A stretch of DNA of 7,269 nucleotides from Hyphomicrobiales bacterium (GCA_027067085.1 JAMOMM010000442.1:1-7269), one strand, 5' to 3'; shown: positions 1 to 6,087, counted from the stretch's first letter. The notes: generated from the letters alone by a model not told the origin. Numbers and translations: made by a program.

Positions 1-66
1 CGTCCAACAGATGCGGTGGCCTTTGCTAAGCGTATGTCTGATGTATTGACGAAAGCTTTCAGCTAA
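1..66 (+). CDS. C-terminal end of an unidentified protein (partial)
   Basis: An open frame runs in from the left edge in frame 1 and stops at TAA (64-66). It gives 21 residues ending FAKRMSDVLTKAFS. The peptide looks like an amphipathic C-terminal helix, but it is too short to assign to a family. The next possible start (ATG at 70) lies three bases after this stop and yaiI follows on the same strand, so this gene could be the upstream member of a transcript with yaiI. An open frame of 21 codons can also occur by chance, so the call rests on the reading frame and tight spacing only. Confidence 0.4.
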   Translation, partial: RPTDAVAFAKRMSDVLTKAFS

Positions 67-69
67 AGT

Positions 70-180
70 ATGTCGCGTTTTATTGAATTAAAAGTATTAC
101 TTTGTCAAAGTGAGGCAGTGTTTGTTTGCAAACGCGTTCGCATTGGCAAAGTGTCCCCAGTTTTACGCGAGATAGTTTAA
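70..180 (+). CDS. Doubtful 36-residue ORF between the left-edge gene and yaiI
   Basis: An ATG three bases after the upstream stop opens a 36-codon frame (begins MSRFIELKVLLC, ends VSPVLREIV) that stops with TAA at 178-180. The GTG start of yaiI is the very next codon in the same frame. I recognise no family. No clear Shine-Dalgarno sequence precedes the ATG. The peptide has two cysteines, is basic towards its C-terminus, and has no signal peptide or obvious membrane segment. It could be a translated leader peptide, a small gene, or untranslated spacer that is open by chance. I lean towards the last. Confidence 0.2.
   Translation: MSRFIELKVLLCQSEAVFVCKRVRIGKVSPVLREIV
128..141. repeat. Imperfect 14-bp palindrome upstream of yaiI
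   Basis: The sequence GCAAACGCGTTCGC is a dyad with a perfect 8-bp core (AACGCGTT) and one mismatched pair. A central CG with A/T flanks resembles LacI/GalR-type operators in general shape, but no regulator gene is near and the match may be chance. It lies 40 bases before the yaiI start and inside the doubtful mini-ORF. Confidence 0.2.
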
Positions 181-645
181 GTGTCAGAAACCACTCCTCA
201 GCTTGGTGTGCATATTTTTATTGATGGTGACGCATGTCCCGTCAAAGAGGAAGTGTATCGTGTGGCGGGCCGTTATGGTGTGCCGATAACTTTGGCGGCG
301 AACTCGTATTTTCGGGTGCCGCCAGGGGTTGAACAGGTGGTGGTTGATGCCACCCCTGATGCCGCTGATGATTACATTGCCGAAAATGCACATGAAAAAT
401 CTGTGGTGATTACCGCTGATATTCCGCTGGCTGATAGGTGCTTGAAAGCTGGTGCGATTGTGCTTGGCACCAATGGTAAGCCGTTTACGGAAAACTCAAT
501 TGGGGCGGCGCTGGCAACGCGTGCCTTGATGGCTGATTTGCGTTCGGGTGGGGATATTGTGGGTGGCCCACCGCCATTTGGCAAGCAAGATCGCTCGCGG
601 TTTTTGTCAGCACTTGATGAGGCGTTGGTGCGTTTAAAGCGCTAA
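181..645 (+). CDS. yaiI: YaiI/YqxD-family protein (UPF0178, DUF188)
   Basis: This is a 154-residue cytosolic protein, the usual length for the family, whose biochemical role is not established. The fold is thought to be PIN-like, which would suggest a metal-dependent nucleic-acid function, but that is inference. Family motifs are in order: IDGDACPV at about residues 14-21 with acidic D15 and D17, FRVPPG near 44-49, ITADIPLADR at 77-86, GGPPPF at 128-133 and DRSRF at 137-141. I chose the GTG at 181 because it directly follows an in-frame stop and leaves a short lead into the first motif. A weak GAG-containing Shine-Dalgarno lies about 9 bases upstream. An internal GTG at 208 would give a more compact N-terminus but has no better ribosome site. 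The gene converges on the amidoligase gene with 8 bases between stops. Confidence 0.9.
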   Translation: MSETTPQLGVHIFIDGDACPVKEEVYRVAGRYGVPITLAANSYFRVPPGVEQVVVDATPDAADDYIAENAHEKSVVITADIPLADRCLKAGAIVLGTNGKPFTENSIGAALATRALMADLRSGGDIVGGPPPFGKQDRSRFLSALDEALVRLKR

Positions 646-653
646 GCACTGCG

Positions 654-1760
654 TTATATGCTTTTAGATAAACATTTATCCAACCAATACTTTTGCGATG
701 ACTTGTTGAGGTTCAAGTTTTGTAAAAAGGTGCGAAAGTCTTGCATTTTGTTGGCGATAAAATGTCTTGGTGTAATTGCGTTATTCAAAACGGCTTCAAA
801 CAATGCCGTGGCATGGATGATCGGTTCTGGCATTAAACTAACGGGCAAAATTCGTACTTCAAACGTGTGCTTGTTGGGCGGGCGGTGGATTAGGTTGGTG
901 ATATTAAAATCGCAAAATTTTGTTAAGCCAATATCGCTGAGGTGATCGCGGACGCTTTGCCAATCTAGCGAGCGAAAATGGTCGGTCTGAGTGATGGCGA
1001 GCAGTTGCACGGGCCATTGCCCCAAGCGGCGGCAATTGGGATTTGGCGATACCAAGGCTTTGAGGCTTTCACCGTGTAGGTGTAAGTCTTCAATGAGGCT
1101 GGAAAGCACTTTAGCATTGCAAAGTTTTTCGCCATCAAAATGAATATGTAAGGCTGCTTCTGTGGGGATGGTGAAATTTAACTGGCGCGCAGGGGCCAAT
1201 AGGTTTTCGAGCGTTTGAAAGTTATTTTTCGAAATGGGTGGGGTGATGATTTCGCACGGGCGCTGGCGCTCGCCCGGTAGTGGGGCGGCGATGGCAATGG
1301 AAGCGTTGTGGCTATCAGCAAGGCGTACCATGCCTTCGGGCAGATGTTCAGGGGTGGTGCCAAACAGTTTGGCTACGGGGTTTAAAATTTCGTTTAAGGG
1401 AGCAGCTGGATCTGCGTGGCGCATGATGAGGCGCAAGAACCGTGGGTCATCGCCCGCAATGCGATACCAGCCAGCTTTTGGGGCGGTGTTGGGTTCAAGG
1501 TCTTGTTGTAATGTTAGGTCGTCAGCGCAGCGGGCAAGTAGATTTCCCTGTTGGTCAAAAGCGTCATAGCCGAGCGTGAGGTTTTCAAACACAGGTGAGC
1601 CTTCCACATCGCTTAATTCAGCTTGTGGGTGAAAGCATGGAGCTGTTGTGCCACCTGAATTAGCGGCAATGGTTTTTGCTAAATCAAGGCGACTAGAACC
1701 TTGAGGGGCCAGAAGTTCGATTTCATAACCGCACTTCCAGCTAATTTTTGTTTGGTCCAT
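654..1760 (-). CDS. Amidoligase-family enzyme (COOH-NH2 ligase, Amidoligase_2-like)
   Basis: A 368-residue cytosolic protein, with no signal peptide or membrane segment, carries the motif order I associate with the glutamine-synthetase-like amidoligase superfamily. Numbered from the chosen ATG these are GYEIEL near 11-16 (metal/ATP-binding acidic start), CEIITPPI at 169-176, ALHIHFD at 203-209, an asparagine-containing FNITNL at 285-290, and TFEVRILP at 299-306. Enzymes of this fold join a carboxylate to an amine using ATP; the substrate here is unknown. The frame opens upstream at a GTG (1817), but that start would overlap the preceding gene by 34 bases. The ATG at 1760 lies 23 bases after that gene's stop and gives the short lead before GYEIE that the family normally has. 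No clear Shine-Dalgarno precedes it, so translation may be coupled to the upstream gene. Many amidoligase genes sit beside a glutamine amidotransferase-like gene; none is visible here. Confidence 0.72.
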   Translation of the reverse strand: MDQTKISWKCGYEIELLAPQGSSRLDLAKTIAANSGGTTAPCFHPQAELSDVEGSPVFENLTLGYDAFDQQGNLLARCADDLTLQQDLEPNTAPKAGWYRIAGDDPRFLRLIMRHADPAAPLNEILNPVAKLFGTTPEHLPEGMVRLADSHNASIAIAAPLPGERQRPCEIITPPISKNNFQTLENLLAPARQLNFTIPTEAALHIHFDGEKLCNAKVLSSLIEDLHLHGESLKALVSPNPNCRRLGQWPVQLLAITQTDHFRSLDWQSVRDHLSDIGLTKFCDFNITNLIHRPPNKHTFEVRILPVSLMPEPIIHATALFEAVLNNAITPRHFIANKMQDFRTFLQNLNLNKSSQKYWLDKCLSKSI

Positions 1761-1783
1761 CTGAATTGAATGCTCAATATTAC

Positions 1784-2233
1784 TTAGCGAATAGAGGCCA
1801 ATTCGCCTTTGACCCACAAATTATTACCATAAAAAATACTGTTGGTAATTTTGACCTTGGCATCCCATGGTGTGTTGAAACCCCAATGTTTGGCCAGACG
1901 CACAGCATCATTGTAAGTATACCTTGGGTTGTCCGCATCATTAAAAGTGCAGGTTACGCGGCGTTGTTTGGCAACAGGGCGGGCTGCTGCAAGGACTTGT
2001 TTTAAAGTGTAGTTGTTGCCAGACAGAATTTTTTGTCCTGCAAATATTTTGGCTTGGTAGGTATCTCTACTCCAATAAGAGGCCAAAATTTTAAGATCGC
2101 AATAGGTGTATTCACCCGTGCGATAAAATGCGGCCGCGGCGTTGGCATGGGCTGAGCGAGAGAATAACGTTGATGAAGCTGCCAATGCGGCAAATGAAGT
2201 GAGTAGTTGTCGTCTGTCTAAAGTTTTTTTCAT
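1784..2233 (-). CDS. Small exported protein with two copies of a Y-T-Y/D/W/AK motif
   Basis: This 149-residue protein has an N-terminal export signal: twin arginine R7-R8 in DRRQLLTS, then a hydrophobic run of Ala/Leu, and a likely cleavage after SAHA (residue 30). It resembles a Tat signal, but Sec export is possible. The mature part is a tandem duplication. Residues 42-82 and 105-146 align with one single-residue gap and 17 identities in 41 positions, including YTY, D, LA, W, AK, GNN and a closing LA. The only two cysteines, C45 and C95, could form a disulfide outside the cytoplasm. I recognise no named domain and assign no function. The start ATG has GGAA six bases upstream, acceptable as a ribosome site. 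The amidoligase gene follows after 23 bases, so they probably share a transcript. A promoter candidate flanked by an inverted repeat lies just upstream. Confidence 0.82.
   Translation of the reverse strand: MKKTLDRRQLLTSFAALAASSTLFSRSAHANAAAAFYRTGEYTYCDLKILASYWSRDTYQAKIFAGQKILSGNNYTLKQVLAAARPVAKQRRVTCTFNDADNPRYTYNDAVRLAKHWGFNTPWDAKVKITNSIFYGNNLWVKGELASIR
1796..1921 (-). repeat. Second copy of the internal protein repeat in the small exported protein
   Basis: This stretch codes for residues 105-146, starting YTYNDAVRLAKHW and carrying DAKVK and YGNN. It aligns with residues 42-82 encoded at 1988-2110. The cysteine of copy one (C45) is an asparagine (N108) here, and one residue (P122) is inserted. 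The DNA copies have diverged, so the repeat is seen only in the protein. Confidence 0.75.
1988..2110 (-). repeat. First copy of the internal protein repeat in the small exported protein
   Basis: This stretch codes for residues 42-82, starting YTYCDLKILASYW and carrying QAKIF and SGNN. It pairs with the copy encoded at 1796-1921, and the conserved spacing between the W, AK and GNN elements supports a true duplication. Confidence 0.75.
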
Positions 2234-2262
2234 AAGGTTTTCCGTCTGCGAGTATGGCCCCT

Positions 2263-2306
2263 TGACCTAATATAACTTCCAATGCAGGGGTTGTAACGTT
2301 AGGTCA
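2263..2306. repeat. Inverted repeat bracketing the promoter of the small exported protein
   Basis: Perfect 8-bp arms TGACCTAA (2263-2270) and TTAGGTCA (2299-2306) are separated by 28 bases, so arm centres are 36 bp apart, about three and a half helical turns. The minus-strand -10 and -35 candidates fall between or at the edge of the arms. This would suit a dimeric regulator or a pair of half-sites. It is too widely spaced to be a good terminator hairpin. Confidence 0.45.
2269..2297 (-). promoter_or_regulatory. Candidate sigma-70-type promoter for the small exported protein and amidoligase
   Basis: On the minus strand GTTACA (2297-2292, four of six matches to TTGACA) is followed after 17 bases by TATATT (2274-2269, five of six matches to TATAAT). 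This predicts a transcript starting near 2262 and a leader of roughly 30 bases. The -10 overlaps one arm of the inverted repeat and the -35 lies one base from the other arm, so a bound repressor would cover it. The call is based on consensus matching only. Confidence 0.4.
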
Positions 2307-2345
2307 TGTTAGTAGGGTCGCATAGAAAAATAGCGCCGTAAATAG

Positions 2346-2355
2346 TGCAATTGCA
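2346..2355. repeat. Perfect 10-bp palindrome TGCAATTGCA downstream of the DUF1223 gene
   Basis: It lies 22 bases past the DUF1223 stop, in the 144-base gap before the small exported protein. A related element, TGCAAT and ATTGCA with 2 bases between, lies at 3251-3264 on the other side of the DUF1223 gene. It has no T-run or loop of its own, so it is not a terminator. Its role is unknown. Confidence 0.25.
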
Positions 2356-2377
2356 TCAAAGGAAGTCGTATTAGACT

Positions 2378-3163
2378 CTAAATACTCATATCTTTAGCGC
2401 GCGCAACACCCCAAATTTCGCCGACAGTGCCTTTTTGTAGTAATACGACACAATCGCGTTTACCGTCTTGTTTTTTGCCAAGGTCAAGGCTGGCTTTGGG
2501 CAACTTAAACTGCACTGCCTTGCCCTCCCACATGCCAACAGGAATGATTTGACGTACCACATTATGGTAGGTGATTTTCTTACCACTGTTTTCACCACGT
2601 TTAATTGGAACGAAGACTTCTTGCGAGGTCATTAGCACCCAAACGGTGGCTTTTTGCGGTGTTGGTATGTTTTTGTTTTCACCAACATTGATGATGACTT
2701 CATCGCCTTTTGTGGAAATTTCCATCGGTACGCGCTCGGTTTTTGCCGTGGCTTGTTTTAGAGTGCGCATCACTTGGTCGCGGCGTGAACCAACAACATT
2801 TAAGTGGCCATTGATTACCATTTGTGGGGTGTAGACTTGTCGAGTGCCACGGTTGGCAGCGTATTGTTTTTGGCGCTTAGTATGTTCGGGTGAACCAAGC
2901 GTATCGCGCCAACCTAAATAATCCCAATAATCAACATTCATCGACAAAGGGATGATGTTTTTCTGGCCAGCCAACTCGCCTAATAACTTGTCTGCAGGGG
3001 GGCAAGATGAGCAACCTTGGGAGGTAAATAATTCAACCACAATCGGTTGGTCAGCCGTTGCATGAACCGATTGAGCGCTTGATGAACGAGCGGAAAAGGC
3101 AGCAAGCGCGCCAACACCAAAGGTTAAGGCTGCGCGGCGGGAAACTTTGGGAAGATTTTTCAT
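2378..3163 (-). CDS. DUF1223 exported thioredoxin-like protein
   Basis: This 261-residue protein is of normal length for the family. It starts with a Tat-like signal (SRRAALTFG at 8-16, a hydrophobic stretch, and likely cleavage after SSA at residue 30). The mature part opens with a beta strand into GCSSCPPAD, giving a CxxC pair C51/C54 as in thioredoxin-like folds. VDYWDYLGW follows at 77-85, then YTPQ at 111-114, whose proline fits the cis-Pro of the fold. The C-terminal half is a separate beta-rich region ending in GVARA. The likely role is a periplasmic thiol-redox or metal-handling protein; the exact substrate is not known. A third cysteine sits near the C-terminus in KRDCVVLL. No Shine-Dalgarno is visible before the ATG, and a long stem-loop ends 16 bases upstream of it. 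The pairing with acnA is, from general knowledge, common in Hyphomicrobiales. Confidence 0.9.
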   Translation of the reverse strand: MKNLPKVSRRAALTFGVGALAAFSARSSSAQSVHATADQPIVVELFTSQGCSSCPPADKLLGELAGQKNIIPLSMNVDYWDYLGWRDTLGSPEHTKRQKQYAANRGTRQVYTPQMVINGHLNVVGSRRDQVMRTLKQATAKTERVPMEISTKGDEVIINVGENKNIPTPQKATVWVLMTSQEVFVPIKRGENSGKKITYHNVVRQIIPVGMWEGKAVQFKLPKASLDLGKKQDGKRDCVVLLQKGTVGEIWGVARAKDMSI

Positions 3164-3179
3164 GGGTAATAGATGGCAT

Positions 3180-3232
3180 AAAACCGCCTCACAAGCTACT
3201 CACTTTGAGGTGAGTAGTTGTGAAGGGGTTTT
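3180..3232 (-). terminator. Long stem-loop after acnA, probable intrinsic terminator
   Basis: On the minus strand, arms CACAA-CTACTCAC (3222-3210) and GTGAGTAG-C-TTGTG (3203-3190) enclose a 6-base loop (CTCAAA). The pairing extends through CCT/AGG to AAAACC/GGTTTT, about 22 pairs with three single-base bulges. The stem ends in a short T-run (3183-3180). It begins 34 bases after the acnA stop, the right place to end the acnA transcript. The T-run is only four bases and is itself paired in the full stem, so termination may be incomplete. The 3' end is 16 bases before the DUF1223 start. Confidence 0.6.
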
Positions 3233-3250
3233 AGGTGGTTTTTTGTGAGG

Positions 3251-3264
3251 TGCAATTCATTGCA
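3251..3264. repeat. Palindrome TGCAAT-TC-ATTGCA between acnA and its terminator
   Basis: Six-base arms flank a two-base centre, starting two bases beyond the acnA stop. The loop is too short to form a stable hairpin, so a protein-binding dyad or chance are the alternatives. It shares its TGCAAT/ATTGCA arms with the palindrome at 2346-2355. Confidence 0.25.
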
Positions 3265-3266
3265 GC

Positions 3267-5957
3267 TTACGAGTTGGCTAAATTCCGCAACACATATGAA
3301 AGAATACCGCCATTGGTGTAGTAGTCGAGTTCGTCCAGCGTATCGATGCGGCTGAGCAGTTCGATGGATTGGGTTGAACCGTCTGCTGATTTGATGGTGG
3401 CGGTGAAGCTTTGTTGTGGTTTTAGATCACCATCTAGGCCTTCAATCGTCACGATGTCATCGCCTTTGATGCCAAGGGTTTTCCAGCTCTGGCCATTTGT
3501 AAATTGCAATGGCAGAACGCCCATGCCGATAAGGTTTGAGCGGTGAATACGTTCAAAGCTTTCAACAATTACAGCACGCACGCCAAGCAGTTTGGTGCCT
3601 TTTGCAGCCCAATCACGAGATGAGCCTGTGCCATATTCTTTACCACCAAAGACAACCAGTTGGGTGCCGTCTTCTTTATAGCGCATGGCTGCATCGTAAA
3701 TGTCCATGACTTGCCCAGATGGTTGGAACTTGGTCACACCGCCTTCAACGCCATCAACCATTTGGTTTTTAATGCGGATATTGGCAAAGGTGCCGCGCAT
3801 CATCACTTGGTGGTTGCCACGGCGTGAACCGTAGGAGTTAAAGTCTTCAGGGCGCACTTGGAAGTCTTGCAGGTAACGACCAGCAGGGCTGTCAACCTTA
3901 AAGGCACCAGCAGGTGATATGTGGTCAGTGGTGATGGAATCCCCAAATAGACCAAGAATGCGCGCTTCGACAATGTTTTCAATCGGCTCTGCTTCGAGCG
4001 TCATGCCGTCAAAATAAGGCGGGTTTTGAATGTAGGTTGATTTGTCGGACCAGCCATAGGTTAAGCTGTCTTCGACTTTAATTTCTTGCCATGCTGGATC
4101 GCCTGTAAACACATCAGCGTAGCGGCTGACAAACTCATCGCGAGTGACAGCGCTGGCAACCGTGTCTGCAACTTCTTTAGATGTTGGCCAGATGTCTTTG
4201 AGGTAAACGTCATTACCGTTTTGGTCTTGGCCAAGCGGATCGGTTGTGATGTTGATGTTTAGATTACCCGCAATCGCATAGGCAACAACCAACGGTGGGG
4301 AAGCCAAATAGTTGGCGCGGATATTTGGTGAAATGCGGCCTTCAAAGTTGCGGTTACCTGACAAAACAGATGTTGAAATAATATCGTGTTTATTGATGGC
4401 TTCAACATATGGCTCATCGAGTGGGCCAGAGTTACCAATACAGGTGGTGCAACCATAGCCAACCAAATCAAAGCCCATTTCATTCAGGTCATCTTGAAGG
4501 TTAGCTTTTTTAAGATACTCGGTCACAACTTGTGAGCCGGGTGCCAAAGATGTTTTAACCCATGGCTTGACGGTTAGGCCAAGTTTGTTGGCGTTGCGCG
4601 CGACAATACCAGCCGCAATCATTACGGATGGGTTTGAGGTGTTGGTGCAAGAGGTGATCGCCGCCACCATGATGTCACCATGGCCAAGGTCGTGGTCTTT
4701 TCCTTCAACGGGGAAGCGTTTGGTTGATGGGTCGTTGTTTTTAAATTCGTTCTTTACATCCTCGGCAAACTTGGTGTCTGCAACATTGAGCAAAATGCGA
4801 TCTTGCGGGCGCTTGGGTCCAGAAATTGCTGGGCGAACACTTGTCATGTCGAGTTCAACTACAGATGTAAACTGTGGTTCGGCAGAATCTGCTGAGCGGA
4901 ACATTTCTTGCGCTTTGGCATATTGTTCAACCAAGGCGATTTGGTCCGCATCGCGGCCTGTGTTTTCTAAATATTCAAGGGTTTCATTTGAAACTGGGAA
5001 GAACCCACAAGTGGCGCCATATTCAGGGGCCATATTAGCCAAGGTTGCTTGGTCGGCCAAAGACAAGTGAGCCAAACCTTCGCCACAAAACTCGACAAAT
5101 TTACCAACCACGCCCTTTGCACGTAATAATTCAACAACGCGCAGAACAAGGTCAGTTGCGGTTACACCTTCGGACAATTTGCCGGTTAAGCGAAAGCCAA
5201 TAACTTCAGGAATAAGCATTGATATAGGCTGGCCAAGCATCGCAGCTTCAGCCTCAATGCCGCCAACACCCCAACCAAGAACGGCTAGGCCGTTAATCAT
5301 TGTTGTGTGGCTGTCGGTGCCGACAACACTGTCGGGATAAGCAACTTCATTGCCATCTGCATCGGTTTTTGTCCACACGGTGCGGGCTAAGTATTCAAGG
5401 TTTACTTGGTGGCAAATGCCAGTTCCCGGAGGCACAGCGCGGAAGTTATCAAACGCACCTTGGCCCCACTTTAGGAATTCATAGCGCTCGGCATTGCGTT
5501 CATATTCGCGCTTTACGTTTGCGGCGAAAGCACCAGCGTTGCCAAAATTATCAACCATGACGGAGTGATCGATCACCAGATCAACAGGGGCAAGGGGGTT
5601 AATCTTTTTAGGGTCGCCGCCAAGGGCTTTAATACCGTCACGCATCGCGGCCAGATCAACCACGGCTGGAACGCCCGTAAAGTCTTGCATCAAAACGCGG
5701 GCTGGGCGAAAGGCGATCTCGGCAGATGATTTGCTCTCTTTAAGCCAATCGGCAATGGCAATGATGTCGTCTTTCGTAACAGAGCGTCCATCTTCGTTGC
5801 GCAAAAGGTTTTCTAATAAAACTTTTAAGGTGTAAGGAAGTTTGGAAATATCTGGTAGGCCATTTTTTTCAGCTTCTACAAGGCTGAAATATGTAAACGG
5901 TTTGTCACCAACATTGAGGGTTTTGCGGCATTTAAAACTGTCTAAAGGCGTTGTCAT
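3267..5957 (-). CDS. acnA: Aconitate hydratase A (aconitase, AcnA/IRP1 type)
   Basis: This cytosolic TCA-cycle enzyme interconverts citrate and isocitrate through cis-aconitate with a [4Fe-4S] cluster. The 896 residues match the usual bacterial AcnA length of about 890. The cluster ligands are present: C437 in ITSCTNTSNPSV, and C503 and C506 in YGCTTCIGNSG. Other hallmarks are QDFTGVPAVVDLA (91-103), DHSVMVDNFG (130-139), GTDSHTTM (213-220), GDSITTDHISPAG (672-684) and the swivel-domain GKEYGTGSSRDWAAKG (772-787). The N-terminal catalytic domains and C-terminal swivel domain are all intact, with no frameshift. The ATG at 5957 is preceded by AGGAG with 12 bases between, slightly long spacing. 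The gene is divergent from ccmA and followed by a stem-loop. No RirA, Irr or other iron box was apparent in its upstream region. Confidence 0.98.
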   Translation of the reverse strand: MTTPLDSFKCRKTLNVGDKPFTYFSLVEAEKNGLPDISKLPYTLKVLLENLLRNEDGRSVTKDDIIAIADWLKESKSSAEIAFRPARVLMQDFTGVPAVVDLAAMRDGIKALGGDPKKINPLAPVDLVIDHSVMVDNFGNAGAFAANVKREYERNAERYEFLKWGQGAFDNFRAVPPGTGICHQVNLEYLARTVWTKTDADGNEVAYPDSVVGTDSHTTMINGLAVLGWGVGGIEAEAAMLGQPISMLIPEVIGFRLTGKLSEGVTATDLVLRVVELLRAKGVVGKFVEFCGEGLAHLSLADQATLANMAPEYGATCGFFPVSNETLEYLENTGRDADQIALVEQYAKAQEMFRSADSAEPQFTSVVELDMTSVRPAISGPKRPQDRILLNVADTKFAEDVKNEFKNNDPSTKRFPVEGKDHDLGHGDIMVAAITSCTNTSNPSVMIAAGIVARNANKLGLTVKPWVKTSLAPGSQVVTEYLKKANLQDDLNEMGFDLVGYGCTTCIGNSGPLDEPYVEAINKHDIISTSVLSGNRNFEGRISPNIRANYLASPPLVVAYAIAGNLNINITTDPLGQDQNGNDVYLKDIWPTSKEVADTVASAVTRDEFVSRYADVFTGDPAWQEIKVEDSLTYGWSDKSTYIQNPPYFDGMTLEAEPIENIVEARILGLFGDSITTDHISPAGAFKVDSPAGRYLQDFQVRPEDFNSYGSRRGNHQVMMRGTFANIRIKNQMVDGVEGGVTKFQPSGQVMDIYDAAMRYKEDGTQLVVFGGKEYGTGSSRDWAAKGTKLLGVRAVIVESFERIHRSNLIGMGVLPLQFTNGQSWKTLGIKGDDIVTIEGLDGDLKPQQSFTATIKSADGSTQSIELLSRIDTLDELDYYTNGGILSYVLRNLANS

Positions 5958-5969
5958 TTTGCGTATCGA

Positions 5970-5974
5970 CTCCT
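5970..5974 (-). promoter_or_regulatory. Shine-Dalgarno sequence of acnA
   Basis: AGGAG on the minus strand lies 12 bases before the acnA ATG. It is a strong core match with longer than usual spacing. It supports the ATG at 5957, since no other in-frame start fits the family N-terminus better. Confidence 0.6.
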
Positions 5975-6077
5975 GAACTTCTTATGGGTTTTGTATTTAC
6001 GGCGCACTTGTAATACCTTTTTGTCGCAGTTGCTAGTGCCTGCTATTGGATAGTTCGTTTGATCTCGTCAATTGGAT

Positions 6078-6087
6078 GATGTACATC
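6078..6087. repeat. Perfect 10-bp palindrome GATGTACATC in the ccmA leader
   Basis: It sits 6 bases before the chosen ccmA ATG, in the place where a ribosome site would be expected, and no Shine-Dalgarno is visible there. It could be an operator, a translational element or chance. Confidence 0.25.

Noticed and set aside
102..130. TTGTCA at 102-107 as a -35 box for yaiI
   Set aside because: No acceptable -10 hexamer occurs 16-18 bases downstream.
1234..1569. 111-codon plus-strand frame opposite the amidoligase gene
   Set aside because: The minus-strand frame carries the ordered family motifs; the opposite frame is low-complexity and without motifs.
2364..2373. Minus-strand TAATACGACT, identical to the first ten bases of the phage T7 promoter
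   Set aside because: The following bases (TCCTTTGATG) do not match the rest of the T7 consensus, and no phage genes are present; treated as chance.
3180..3250. Plus-strand reading of the acnA stem-loop followed by TTTTTT as a plus-strand terminator
   Set aside because: No plus-strand gene lies upstream for several kilobases, so termination in that direction has no obvious purpose.
4567..5070. 167-codon open frame on the plus strand opposite acnA
   Set aside because: It lies wholly inside the clearly conserved aconitase gene and the product has no recognisable features; an antisense shadow.
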